The notes beneath the pieces were generated by a model, which did not search any database, was not told the origin of the DNA, and was given only the letters and a program-made list of their open reading frames with translations. This document shows positions 1 through 6,733 of a stretch of DNA of 6,733 bases, in pieces (within the stretch, counting starts at the first letter, position 1; each line of letters begins with the position of its first letter). The DNA is from Clostridia bacterium. Its GTDB lineage: Bacteria; Bacillota; Clostridia; Christensenellales; Borkfalkiaceae. The position numbers were made by a program, and so were the translations under genes. Location: contig JAIDFD010000005.1 of the NCBI GenBank assembly GCA_029054485.1, positions 1 to 6,733 on the forward strand. Reading direction: 5' to 3'.

Positions 1-11
1 ATATAATGTTT

Positions 12-16
12 AGGAG
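12..16 (+). promoter_or_regulatory. Ribosome binding site of the SecD-like gene
   Basis: AGGAG lies 7 bases upstream of the ATG at 24. It is a near-consensus Shine-Dalgarno sequence and decides the start codon in favour of position 24 over the upstream ATG at 6, which opens only a five-codon frame that stops at 21-23. Confidence 0.85.
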
Positions 17-23
17 TAAATAG

Positions 24-1535
24 ATGGGCAAAATCAAATCGGCGATAATAACGGCGATATTACTTGCCGCAATCGTGGTTCTTGCTTTTTTTGCGACCGT
101 ATCTTTTCCGGTTGCTGGCTCGAACGGCGTAAAAAGATTCAATTCTTTTATAAGCAGTATTCATCTGGGCTCGGATTTTACCGGCGAGGCTACAACCGTT
201 TTGTATCCCGAAGGTGTAATCTCTGCGGCTGACTACGCCGACTACATTGTAGGCGCACCCGATGAACCCGCAGAGGGCGAAGAGGACTACGAGGACAAGC
301 TTGAAGAGTACGAGAAGTACGTTGACAAGTACGTTGCCTGCGGTAGCGTTTACGTTGAAAAAGACCTTTTAGACGATGAAGAAACCGATTTGGTTGAAAG
401 CGTGAAAAACGATGCGGCGGTACTTGTGGCGCGTTTCGATAAAAAGGGCTATTCAAGCTATTCCGTTTCCGTTCAGGACGACTACACTATCCGCGTAGCC
501 GTGCCCACCAATTTTTCGTACTCGGCGTACACCAAAAACAATGCAAGCGCACGCTCGGAAGAAACTACGAAAATTACCCGCACAATCCAGTATCTCACGA
601 CTTCGGGCGAACTTTCCGTAAGCAGTGATACCGTGTCAATGCCTATAAAGGATTCGGCAAGCGACTACTTCAAGAGCTTTACAAAATACTCCGCCGCAAA
701 CAACTATGCGGTCAAAATAAAACTTACCTCTTTGGGTAAGGAAAAGATTAACTATCTGACGTCAAATTCCGCAACCGCGCTCAACTTCTATGTGGGAGAA
801 CAGCAGGTGTTGCAACTTAACTTATCGGAAGCTATCACGGGCAGCAGTTTTTATATCAGCGTAACGGACGCGGACTACGCGGAGGACTACGCGATTATTC
901 TCAACTCTGCGGCTAACGGCGAAACGCTCAGCTTAGACTACGACACGATGGATACGCTTAACGTAAACTACGTTACCGCAACCCTCGGTGACAACGCGGC
1001 AATTTATCTGTTTGTTGCACTGCTTCTTCTCGTAGTTGGCGCGATAGTGTTCTCTATCGTAAAATACAAAAAGCTGGGTCTTGTCAACGCGATTATGATT
1101 TTAATCTACTCGCTTGCACTGATTACGGCAATACTTCTTATCGAAATTCAACTTACCGTTGCAGGCGCGTTTATGATCATACTCGGTCTTGCGCTTTTGT
1201 GCGGCTCCAACTTCGCCGTATTCGAAGCTATCCGCGGCGAAACAAAGCGCGGCAAGACTATGCACGCGGCTATCAAAGCCGGCTACCGTTCAAGACTTAC
1301 TGCAATTCTTGATTTGCACGTAATTTTAATTGTACTCGCGCTTATGACAACGTTAATTTGTATGTTCACTTGTGTAGGTGAAATTTTCGCTTGCGCGTTC
1401 ATATTCTTTATCGCGTCGGTTGCGTCCTATATCCTGTACTGGTTTACAAGATTTATGTGGTACGTTTTATCCTCGCCCGTAAAAGACAAGTTTGCTTTCT
1501 GCGGCTTTAAAAGGGAGGTACCCTTAGATGACTAA
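24..1535 (+). CDS. secD: Divergent SecD-like protein translocase subunit
   Basis: SecD is the larger half of the SecDF accessory complex, which sits in the cytoplasmic membrane and helps SecYEG-exported proteins leave the translocon using the ion gradient. The 503-residue protein has the SecD layout: one N-terminal membrane segment (about 7-29), a large extracytoplasmic domain (about 31-323), then five membrane segments (about 325-347, 353-373, 379-400, 427-449, 452-474). LGSDFTGE at 48-55 matches the family LGLDLxGG motif. Residues 185-200 and 228-290 resemble the P1 region, including the ITG motif at 271-273. FEAIRGE at 400-406 matches the FERIREE end of the fourth membrane segment, and ILD at 428-430 matches the family TILDANV motif. 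The relay aspartate of membrane segment 4 (family motif AVDANV) aligns with Gly394 in CGSNF. Residues 69-104 are an acidic, tyrosine-rich stretch. The start is fixed by a strong SD. secF overlaps the end by 8 bases, so the two are probably translationally coupled. Family assignment is good; whether it still couples to ions is doubtful. Confidence 0.87.
   Translation: MGKIKSAIITAILLAAIVVLAFFATVSFPVAGSNGVKRFNSFISSIHLGSDFTGEATTVLYPEGVISAADYADYIVGAPDEPAEGEEDYEDKLEEYEKYVDKYVACGSVYVEKDLLDDEETDLVESVKNDAAVLVARFDKKGYSSYSVSVQDDYTIRVAVPTNFSYSAYTKNNASARSEETTKITRTIQYLTTSGELSVSSDTVSMPIKDSASDYFKSFTKYSAANNYAVKIKLTSLGKEKINYLTSNSATALNFYVGEQQVLQLNLSEAITGSSFYISVTDADYAEDYAIILNSAANGETLSLDYDTMDTLNVNYVTATLGDNAAIYLFVALLLLVVGAIVFSIVKYKKLGLVNAIMILIYSLALITAILLIEIQLTVAGAFMIILGLALLCGSNFAVFEAIRGETKRGKTMHAAIKAGYRSRLTAILDLHVILIVLALMTTLICMFTCVGEIFACAFIFFIASVASYILYWFTRFMWYVLSSPVKDKFAFCGFKREVPLDD
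1513..1519 (+). promoter_or_regulatory. Ribosome binding site of the SecF-like gene
   Basis: GGGAGGT lies inside the last codons of secD, with 8 bases between it and the ATG at 1528. It is a strong Shine-Dalgarno sequence and supports a start that overlaps the secD stop codon (1533-1535). Confidence 0.85.
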
Positions 1536-2508
1536 TTTAAAGATTTCTGCAAAAATGCATATTATGATTATCGTATCCGCGGTAATCATTGCGCTCGGAA
1601 TTGCGGTCGGCTGTATCTGTCACTTTTTAGCGGACGGCTACTTCAACTTCGGCGGCGAATATTCAAGCTATCAGAGCGTAACCGTTTCATACGTTGTTCT
1701 CGATTACGGCAACGAAGATAAGCTCCGCGATGTCTGCGAAGAGCAATTTGATAAAGCGGGAGTAAAGTACTATAATTATTCTTCTGCCGACGATGGCTAC
1801 GAACTTACTTTCAAATTTTTAGAGAGTGCGAACGCCGACAAAATAAAGGCGGCGGTAGAAGCTATCAATGCAATTTTGACTGATGAAAGCGCTGATATGA
1901 CAGGACTCAGTTCGGCGGCTTACCACACGGTAAAAACCGAACTCGGCGGCGGCAACGTTGTCGTTTACGGTTCAATCGCGCTTGCAGCTTCAGTGGTGTT
2001 CCAGTTTATCTACTTTGTTATAAGGTATAAACTCACAATGGCGCTGTCAGCGTTGCTTGCAGACGTTCACAACTTCGCAATCTTTATTAGTTTGTTGTCG
2101 CTCTGCCGTATACCGGTTTCGTCCACAATCGTTGTGTTTGGCGTAATTACGGTGCTTATGACTATGATAGGCTGTTGCTTCCTGTTTGACAGGGCGCGTA
2201 AAAACGGCAAGGACGAGCAGTTTGCAAAACTTACAAACTTTGAACAGGTTGATACCTGCGTTAAGGAAAGCTTCGTAAGCATATGCGTTGCGTCCGTGTG
2301 CGTGGCGGCGGCAGCGGTGGTGCTGTTCGTGCTGTTGTCAATAAGCGCATTGTCGGTAGTTAATATCGCAATTCCTATTCTTCTCGGTCTGGTAAGCGCG
2401 GTATCGTGCCTGTACGGAACGGCGTTCTTCACTCCGGCGGTATATTCCCGCTTTAAACGCATAGGAGAAACCTTCAAAGCAGAACGCAAAAAATCAAAAA
2501 AATCATAA
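1528..2508 (+). CDS. secF: Divergent SecF-like protein translocase subunit
   Basis: SecF is the smaller half of SecDF and pairs with SecD in the membrane. The 326-residue length is ordinary for SecF. The layout is one N-terminal membrane segment (about 13-34), an extracytoplasmic domain (about 35-143), and five membrane segments (about 144-165, 171-192, 197-220, 250-272, 276-303). The best family match is FDRARKN at 220-226, corresponding to the FDRIREN end of the fourth membrane segment. DVHNF at 179-183 matches the usual LIHDV motif with Asp changed to Asn182. NFGGEY at 40-45 may be a relic of the GIDFTGGT motif. The GYSVNDTIVV stretch is replaced by LMTMIGCCFL, putting Gly215 at the conserved Asp. 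In the fifth segment, the LSRTLxTS motif reads FVSICVAS, putting Ser251 at the conserved Arg. The C-terminus is lysine-rich (ERKKSKKS), as expected for a cytoplasmic tail. Position directly after secD supports the call more than sequence identity does. It could instead be described as a SecF paralog of altered function. Confidence 0.84.
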   Translation: MTNLKISAKMHIMIIVSAVIIALGIAVGCICHFLADGYFNFGGEYSSYQSVTVSYVVLDYGNEDKLRDVCEEQFDKAGVKYYNYSSADDGYELTFKFLESANADKIKAAVEAINAILTDESADMTGLSSAAYHTVKTELGGGNVVVYGSIALAASVVFQFIYFVIRYKLTMALSALLADVHNFAIFISLLSLCRIPVSSTIVVFGVITVLMTMIGCCFLFDRARKNGKDEQFAKLTNFEQVDTCVKESFVSICVASVCVAAAAVVLFVLLSISALSVVNIAIPILLGLVSAVSCLYGTAFFTPAVYSRFKRIGETFKAERKKSKKS

Positions 2509-2516
2509 AAAAATTT

Positions 2517-2541
2517 AAAGGCGGGTGACAACCCGCCTTTT
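2517..2541 (+). terminator. Intrinsic terminator after secF, probably bidirectional
   Basis: A perfect 10-bp stem, AAAGGCGGGT (2517-2526) and ACCCGCCTTT (2531-2540), closes a four-base GACA loop. On the + strand the stem ends in TTTT and continues TGTCTATT, a short U-tract. On the - strand it is followed by a better T-tract, because AAAAAAATTT lies at 2507-2516. It should end or attenuate the secD-secF transcript. It stops only 13 bases before the recJ start codon. Confidence 0.85.
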
Positions 2542-2553
2542 GTCTATTACATT

Positions 2554-4860
2554 ATGAAAAGAATAGTCCCCGAACGCGAATTCTCTGCGGAACAACTGAA
2601 TACTATCAAGTCGCTTGCCGCCGAAGTCGGTCTTTTGGAAGAGACGGTTGCCATTCTTTACGGAAGGGGAATCGATGACAGACAAAAGATTGAAAACTTC
2701 ATAAAACCCTCGCGCGGGCACTTCATTTCGCCCTTTAAAATGCAGGGGATGAGTGAAGCGTGCGAGCTTATTAAGCGCGCGCGGGACGAGGACTGGGCGG
2801 TCGTTGTCTACGGCGACTACGATGCGGACGGAATTTGCGCCGCGACCATTATGTGCGCGGCTCTGCGCGATTTCGGTATAGAACCAACCGTTTATATTCC
2901 CGAGCGGCGCGAGGGCTACGGCATAACCCAAGCCGCGGTAGACGCTATTTTCGAAGAGGATTTTCCCCAGCTGTTTATCACGGTTGACTGCGGAATTTCC
3001 TGTGCGGAGGAAGTTGAGTATATCAAGGAACAGGGCGCGGAAGTAATCGTTACCGACCACCACGAACTGCCCGAAAATATCCCCGACTGCATCTGTATAA
3101 ATCCCAAATTCAACGACGGTTATATTTACGACAACCTCTGCGGCGCGGGAGTGGCGCTCAAAGTTGCAATCGCGCTCAACGGCGACGGCGCGCTGAAATA
3201 TCTCGATTTCGCCGCAATCGCAACGGTTGCTGACAGCGTACCTCTGACCGGCGAAAACAGAGATATAGTTTACGAGGGACTGAAACTCATTAACAAAAGT
3301 CCAAGAAAGTGTTACTCGCAGTTTTTGGTCAAAAACGAGGCGGACGCAACAGCACAGACGATAGCCTTTTCAATCGCGCCAAAAATAAACGCGGCGGGCA
3401 GAATGGGCGATGCACGCGCGGCTCTTCAACTCTTCGGTGAGAGCGATGAGTGCAAAATTTTCGATTTGGCGGCAAAGCTTTCGTCCTACAACTTAGAGAG
3501 GCAGAAGTGCTGCGATGAGCTGTATTCCAGTGCGAAAGCCAAGCTGAAAGAGAGCGGCGCTTACGGCAAAGTTATTATGCTTTTCGATGAAAACTGGAAC
3601 TCCGGTTTCGTCGGCATTGTTGCGGCAAGACTCGTGGAAGAGTACTCGCGCCCCGTCCTTCTTTTCGTGCGGAGCGGCGAAACGTTAAAAGGCTCGGTAC
3701 GCTCGATTGAAAGCGTTAACATTTACGAGGCTCTGAAAGCCTGTTCGCAATATATTGAAGAGTTCGGCGGTCATGCGCAGGCGGCTGGCGTAAACGTTAC
3801 GCTTGAAAACTTCGGAAAGCTTGAAGCCGCTTTAAACGAATATATCACGGCAAAATATAAACCTGAAGAATTTTTGCCGACAATTTATATCAACGGTAAA
3901 TTGGAAAATCCTTTTTCACCGAGATTTGCGCGCGAGTTGGAAATGTTAGAGCCATTCGGCGTGGGCAACCGCAGACCTATGTTCGAGATTAGCGAAGCCT
4001 CGTCCGAAGTGCGCCCTATAAAACCCCAGTCGCCCCATTTATGCGTAAAGAGCGACAAAATCGAGCTTATGTACTTCGGCGGCGGCAAATATTTCAGACT
4101 GCTTTCAAGCTCCGCGCCGAGGAAATATATATTCGAGTATAATATTTCCGTGTTCCGCGGCAGGGAGTACGTCAAGGGCTTTATACGCGACGTTATCTGC
4201 GAAAAGTCCGCGGGCAAGTACGCGGAAGAGGAGATTGCGGTAAACAATATTATCACGCTGGCATCGCCGAAGTGTAACTGCAAAATTATCAATGCAACCG
4301 CGGCGGAAATCGAAAGCGGAATTGAAAGCGGCTGCGGCACACTGTATATCGCAAGCGAATATAATACGCTTGAAAGATATAAAAGCCTGAAAAATCTGCC
4401 CGTGGAGCTGTTCACGCTCGGCACGTCCAATCTTGCCGATACGGTAATTATATCTCCGCAGTTCAATATAGACGCAAGCGGATTTAAAAAAGTCGTCTTT
4501 CTCGAAAGTTTGGTTTCAGGCGTGAGGATACCTTCGCTTGAAAATAAAGAGGTCGTTATCTGCTCGGATATTAAGGGCAATAATTTTATAAAAAATCTTC
4601 CCTGCAAGCGTGAAGAACTTTTGAAAATTTTTGCTTACGTTTCCGCAAACGCGGCTAATTTGGAGGGCGGCGACAGTTATGAAGTTGCGCTTAATAACAA
4701 ATTTTCTTTCAAGCCCTCGCACGTTGCGTTTGCGCTGGAAGTTTTCAGACAGCTCAACCTTATATCCTACGACGGCGGAAGATTAAATCTTTTCAAGGGC
4801 GTCAAAACCGAGCTTACCAATTCCGAACTTTACAATATTGTCTGCAATTTAAACGGTTGA
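2554..4860 (+). CDS. recJ: Single-stranded-DNA-specific exonuclease RecJ
   Basis: RecJ degrades single-stranded DNA 5' to 3' in the cytoplasm, acting in RecF-type recombination, base excision and mismatch repair. The DHH phosphoesterase core is complete: GDYDADG at 87-93 (Asp88, Asp90, Asp92), TVDCG at 143-147 (Asp145), TDHH at 167-170 and ATVADSVPL at 223-231 (Asp227). GRMGDA is at 282-287. The DHHA1 part shows SGFVGIVAARL at 350-360, GSVRS at 380-384 and GGHAQAAGV at 405-413. PFGVGNRRPMF at 467-477 leads into the OB-fold region (to about 550). Residues 565-768 form a C-terminal extension like that of long Bacillota RecJ proteins; 768 residues is close to the roughly 785 of Bacillus subtilis RecJ, from memory. 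The ATG at 2554 is the only good start: the next Met is residue 63, and in-frame stop TAA lies at 2506. No Shine-Dalgarno sequence is visible upstream, which is odd. rel follows after 4 bases, so the two are probably co-transcribed. Confidence 0.97.
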   Translation: MKRIVPEREFSAEQLNTIKSLAAEVGLLEETVAILYGRGIDDRQKIENFIKPSRGHFISPFKMQGMSEACELIKRARDEDWAVVVYGDYDADGICAATIMCAALRDFGIEPTVYIPERREGYGITQAAVDAIFEEDFPQLFITVDCGISCAEEVEYIKEQGAEVIVTDHHELPENIPDCICINPKFNDGYIYDNLCGAGVALKVAIALNGDGALKYLDFAAIATVADSVPLTGENRDIVYEGLKLINKSPRKCYSQFLVKNEADATAQTIAFSIAPKINAAGRMGDARAALQLFGESDECKIFDLAAKLSSYNLERQKCCDELYSSAKAKLKESGAYGKVIMLFDENWNSGFVGIVAARLVEEYSRPVLLFVRSGETLKGSVRSIESVNIYEALKACSQYIEEFGGHAQAAGVNVTLENFGKLEAALNEYITAKYKPEEFLPTIYINGKLENPFSPRFARELEMLEPFGVGNRRPMFEISEASSEVRPIKPQSPHLCVKSDKIELMYFGGGKYFRLLSSSAPRKYIFEYNISVFRGREYVKGFIRDVICEKSAGKYAEEEIAVNNIITLASPKCNCKIINATAAEIESGIESGCGTLYIASEYNTLERYKSLKNLPVELFTLGTSNLADTVIISPQFNIDASGFKKVVFLESLVSGVRIPSLENKEVVICSDIKGNNFIKNLPCKREELLKIFAYVSANAANLEGGDSYEVALNNKFSFKPSHVAFALEVFRQLNLISYDGGRLNLFKGVKTELTNSELYNIVCNLNG

Positions 4861-4864
4861 AATT

Positions 4865-6733
4865 ATGAAAAGCGTGTTAGATAAAATTTACGAATACAAC
4901 GATGAAAAAGACAGGGAGATGGTGCTGTCCGCTTACCATTATGCCGAACTTATGCACGAAGGGCAAAAGCGCGCTTCCGGCGAGCCTTATTTTACCCACC
5001 CCTGCGCCGTTGCGGAAATTCTTATGGACCTCGGTATGGACGTTCCGTCCGTCACCGCGGCTTTTCTGCACGACGTAATAGAGGATACGCAAGCCACGGA
5101 CGAGGATATACGCTCGCGCTTCGGCGAGGAAATTCTGATTTTGGTTGAGGGCGTTACCAAGCTCGATAAAATACGTTTTCAGTCCCACGAGGACGAGGAC
5201 GCGGAAAACTTCCGCAAAATTTTCGTTGCTATGGCAAACGACGTTCGCGTAATCATAATCAAGCTTGCGGACAGACTTCACAATATGCGTTCGCTCAACT
5301 TTCTTTCAAACGAGCGCCAACAACGCATTGCAAAAGAAACGCTTGAAATTTTTACCCCGCTTGCGGGCAGGTTGGGTATTTCGCAGATTAAATGCGAGCT
5401 TGAGGATTTATGCCTTAAATACCTCGACCCCGAGGCGTACGAATATTTAGTAACCAACATTAACCAGAAGTTGGAGGAGCGCAAAAACTTCGTTGAGTTC
5501 GTAGTGAACCAGCTGAAAGATTTACTCAAAAAGAGCAATATCACGGGCGAAGTTTGGGGAAGACCCAAACACTTTTACTCCATATACCGCAAAATGAAAA
5601 ATCAGGGCAAAACCCTTGACCAGATTTACGATTTGTCCGCCGTGCGCGTTATAGTCGGAACAATGGAAGAGTGCTACGAGGTTCTGGGCAAAATCCACAA
5701 GCAGTGGAAGCCCGTCCCCGGAAGGATTAAGGACTATATCGCAACTCCCAAGCGCAATATGTACCAGTCGCTGCACACAACCGTTGTAACCAACTTCGGA
5801 CAGTTTTTCGAAATCCAGATACGCACGCAGGAAATGCACAAAATGGCTGAGTACGGTATCGCGGCGCACTGGAAATACAAAGAACAGAAATCGGGCGAGA
5901 CCAACTTTGACCAGCGTTTAAGCTGGATACGCGACGTCATGGACTGGCAGGGCAGTTTAAACGACTCTAAGGAGTTTGTTGACAGCCTTAAAAACGATTT
6001 GTATTCAAACGAGCTTCTGGTGTTCACGCCTCAGGGCAAAGTAATTTCTCTGCCGCTTGAAGCCACCCCCGTGGACTTTGCGTATGCAATCCATTCCGAG
6101 GTCGGAAACAAGTGCGTGGGCGCGAAAGTCAATTCTAGAATAGTATCTTTAAACTCAGCATTACACACGGGCGACGTGGTTGAAATTCTCACGTCGCCAA
6201 ACGCAAAAGGTCCTTCCTGGGACTGGCTTAAATTCGTAAAGTCAGGCTCCGCGCGCGCGAAGATAAGACAGTTCTTCAAGCGCGAAATGAAGGAGGACAA
6301 TGTCAAAACGGGCAGAGCAATGCTCGAAGCCGAGGCAAAGCGCAAGGGCTATAACCTTGCGGATATTCTCACCGAAGAGTCTTTTAAAAAGCTTTCAAAC
6401 AGGCTCGTCTTTTCTTCCGTGAACGAGATGATGGCGTCCATCGGCTACGGAGCGGTAAGCGTAAATCAAGTCATTTTCAAACTTATAGACTACTATAAAA
6501 AGGAAATGCCCAAAGCCCCCGAAAAATTGCAGACCGAAAATTTGCGCCACTCCAATGCGGGCACGGTAACGGTTAAGGGAATGAGCGGGCTTTTGGTCAA
6601 ATTCGCGCACTGCTGCAACCCCGTCCCCGGCGATGAAATTACGGGCTTCGTATCGCGCGGCAGGGGCGTAATCGTTCACCGCGCCGACTGTTCCAACCTC
6701 GATGATTTAGACCCTGCGAGACTTCAACCCGCA
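4865..6733 (+). CDS. rel: Bifunctional (p)ppGpp synthetase/hydrolase (RSH), 3' end outside window
   Basis: Rel makes (p)ppGpp from GTP or GDP plus ATP on stalled ribosomes and also degrades it, setting the stringent response. I translated 623 open codons to the window edge; full-length RSH proteins are about 720-750 residues, so only the C-terminal ACT region and stop are missing. The HD hydrolase is intact: His45, His69-Asp70, EDT at 73-75 and ADRLHNMR at 135-142 (Asp136, Asn140). These match streptococcal Rel numbering with an offset of 8. The synthetase is intact: GRPKHFYSIYRKM (Arg233), YDLSAVRV (Asp256), GRIKDY at 286-291 (the RxKD motif of bifunctional enzymes), YQSLHTTV (His304), EIQIRT at 316-321 and AEYGIAAHWKYK. 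A TGS domain spans about 383-443, followed by a helical region and a zinc-finger-like motif (HCC at 582-584, His605, Cys609). The ATG at 4865, 4 bases after the recJ stop, has no clear SD, so it probably relies on coupling to recJ. The alternative Met at residue 19 keeps the HD domain but is less like homologs. Confidence 0.97.
   Translation, partial: MKSVLDKIYEYNDEKDREMVLSAYHYAELMHEGQKRASGEPYFTHPCAVAEILMDLGMDVPSVTAAFLHDVIEDTQATDEDIRSRFGEEILILVEGVTKLDKIRFQSHEDEDAENFRKIFVAMANDVRVIIIKLADRLHNMRSLNFLSNERQQRIAKETLEIFTPLAGRLGISQIKCELEDLCLKYLDPEAYEYLVTNINQKLEERKNFVEFVVNQLKDLLKKSNITGEVWGRPKHFYSIYRKMKNQGKTLDQIYDLSAVRVIVGTMEECYEVLGKIHKQWKPVPGRIKDYIATPKRNMYQSLHTTVVTNFGQFFEIQIRTQEMHKMAEYGIAAHWKYKEQKSGETNFDQRLSWIRDVMDWQGSLNDSKEFVDSLKNDLYSNELLVFTPQGKVISLPLEATPVDFAYAIHSEVGNKCVGAKVNSRIVSLNSALHTGDVVEILTSPNAKGPSWDWLKFVKSGSARAKIRQFFKREMKEDNVKTGRAMLEAEAKRKGYNLADILTEESFKKLSNRLVFSSVNEMMASIGYGAVSVNQVIFKLIDYYKKEMPKAPEKLQTENLRHSNAGTVTVKGMSGLLVKFAHCCNPVPGDEITGFVSRGRGVIVHRADCSNLDDLDPARLQPA

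Noticed and set aside
2..7. Perfect TATAAT -10 box just upstream of the SecD-like gene
   Set aside because: The matching start point would fall at about 13-15, inside the Shine-Dalgarno sequence at 12-16, which would cripple it. The -35 region lies outside the window, so it cannot be tested here and chance in an AT-rich leader is likely.
6..23. Tiny open frame of five codons (MFRSK) ending just before the SecD ATG
   Set aside because: It overlaps the SD sequence, has no RBS of its own visible and is too short to support as a leader peptide.
24..2508. SecD/SecF pair as pseudogenes
   Set aside because: Both frames are intact and of normal length, with correct membrane topology, strong ribosome binding sites and a coupled overlap. 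The motif losses look like selected divergence more than decay.
2488..2513. Three A-runs (6, 7 and 7 bases) at the end of secF as a programmed frameshift site
   Set aside because: A -1 shift would add only a few codons before a TGA inside the terminator hairpin, and a +1 shift is similarly short. The runs simply encode the lysine tail and supply the minus-strand T-tract of the terminator.
2515..3063. Antisense open frame (182 codons) opposite the start of recJ, ending near the terminator
   Set aside because: The good minus-strand T-tract of the terminator made a real antisense gene tempting. The frame mirrors the DHH motif region of recJ, though, and has no protein-like features of its own.
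3885..4607. Long antisense open frame (240 codons) opposite recJ
   Set aside because: It lies wholly within recJ, whose motifs and reading frame are certain. The translated sequence shows no recognisable domain and no RBS stands out. It is best explained as a codon-bias shadow.

Overview
The window looks like chromosomal core sequence from an uncultured member of the Bacillota, probably class Clostridia. The evidence is the gene order (secD, secF, recJ, RSH/rel all on the + strand), the presence of a long bifunctional Rel and a long RecJ with a C-terminal extension, moderate GC content and strong GGAGG-type ribosome binding sites at some genes. A lineage near the gut Christensenellales is possible but is inference only; no rRNA or other marker is present.

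Layout: a strong Shine-Dalgarno sequence (12-16) precedes a SecD-like membrane protein (24-1535). A SecF-like membrane protein (1528-2508) overlaps it by 8 bases and has its own strong SD. A compact 10-bp-stem intrinsic terminator (about 2517-2541) fills most of the 45-base gap before recJ (2554-4860). After 4 bases comes a bifunctional (p)ppGpp synthetase/hydrolase (4865 to the window edge at 6733, no stop reached). Coding density is almost complete: no stretch over 300 bases lacks a gene, and I see no RNA gene, insertion sequence, CRISPR array or phage element.

The genes serve three jobs: assisting Sec-dependent protein export (SecD/SecF), single-strand DNA degradation in repair and recombination (RecJ), and the stringent response (Rel). 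Bacillota genomes often keep secDF, recJ, apt and rel close together; here apt is absent between recJ and rel.

The most unusual point is the SecD/SecF pair. Its fold and several motif remnants are recognisable, but the charged transmembrane residues regarded as the ion-coupling core of SecDF appear to be replaced (Asp to Gly in SecD; Asp to Gly, Arg to Ser and an HD to HN change in SecF). RecJ and Rel keep all the catalytic motifs I could check, so the degeneration is specific to the Sec pair. A second oddity is that recJ starts only 13 bases after a terminator hairpin with no visible Shine-Dalgarno sequence.
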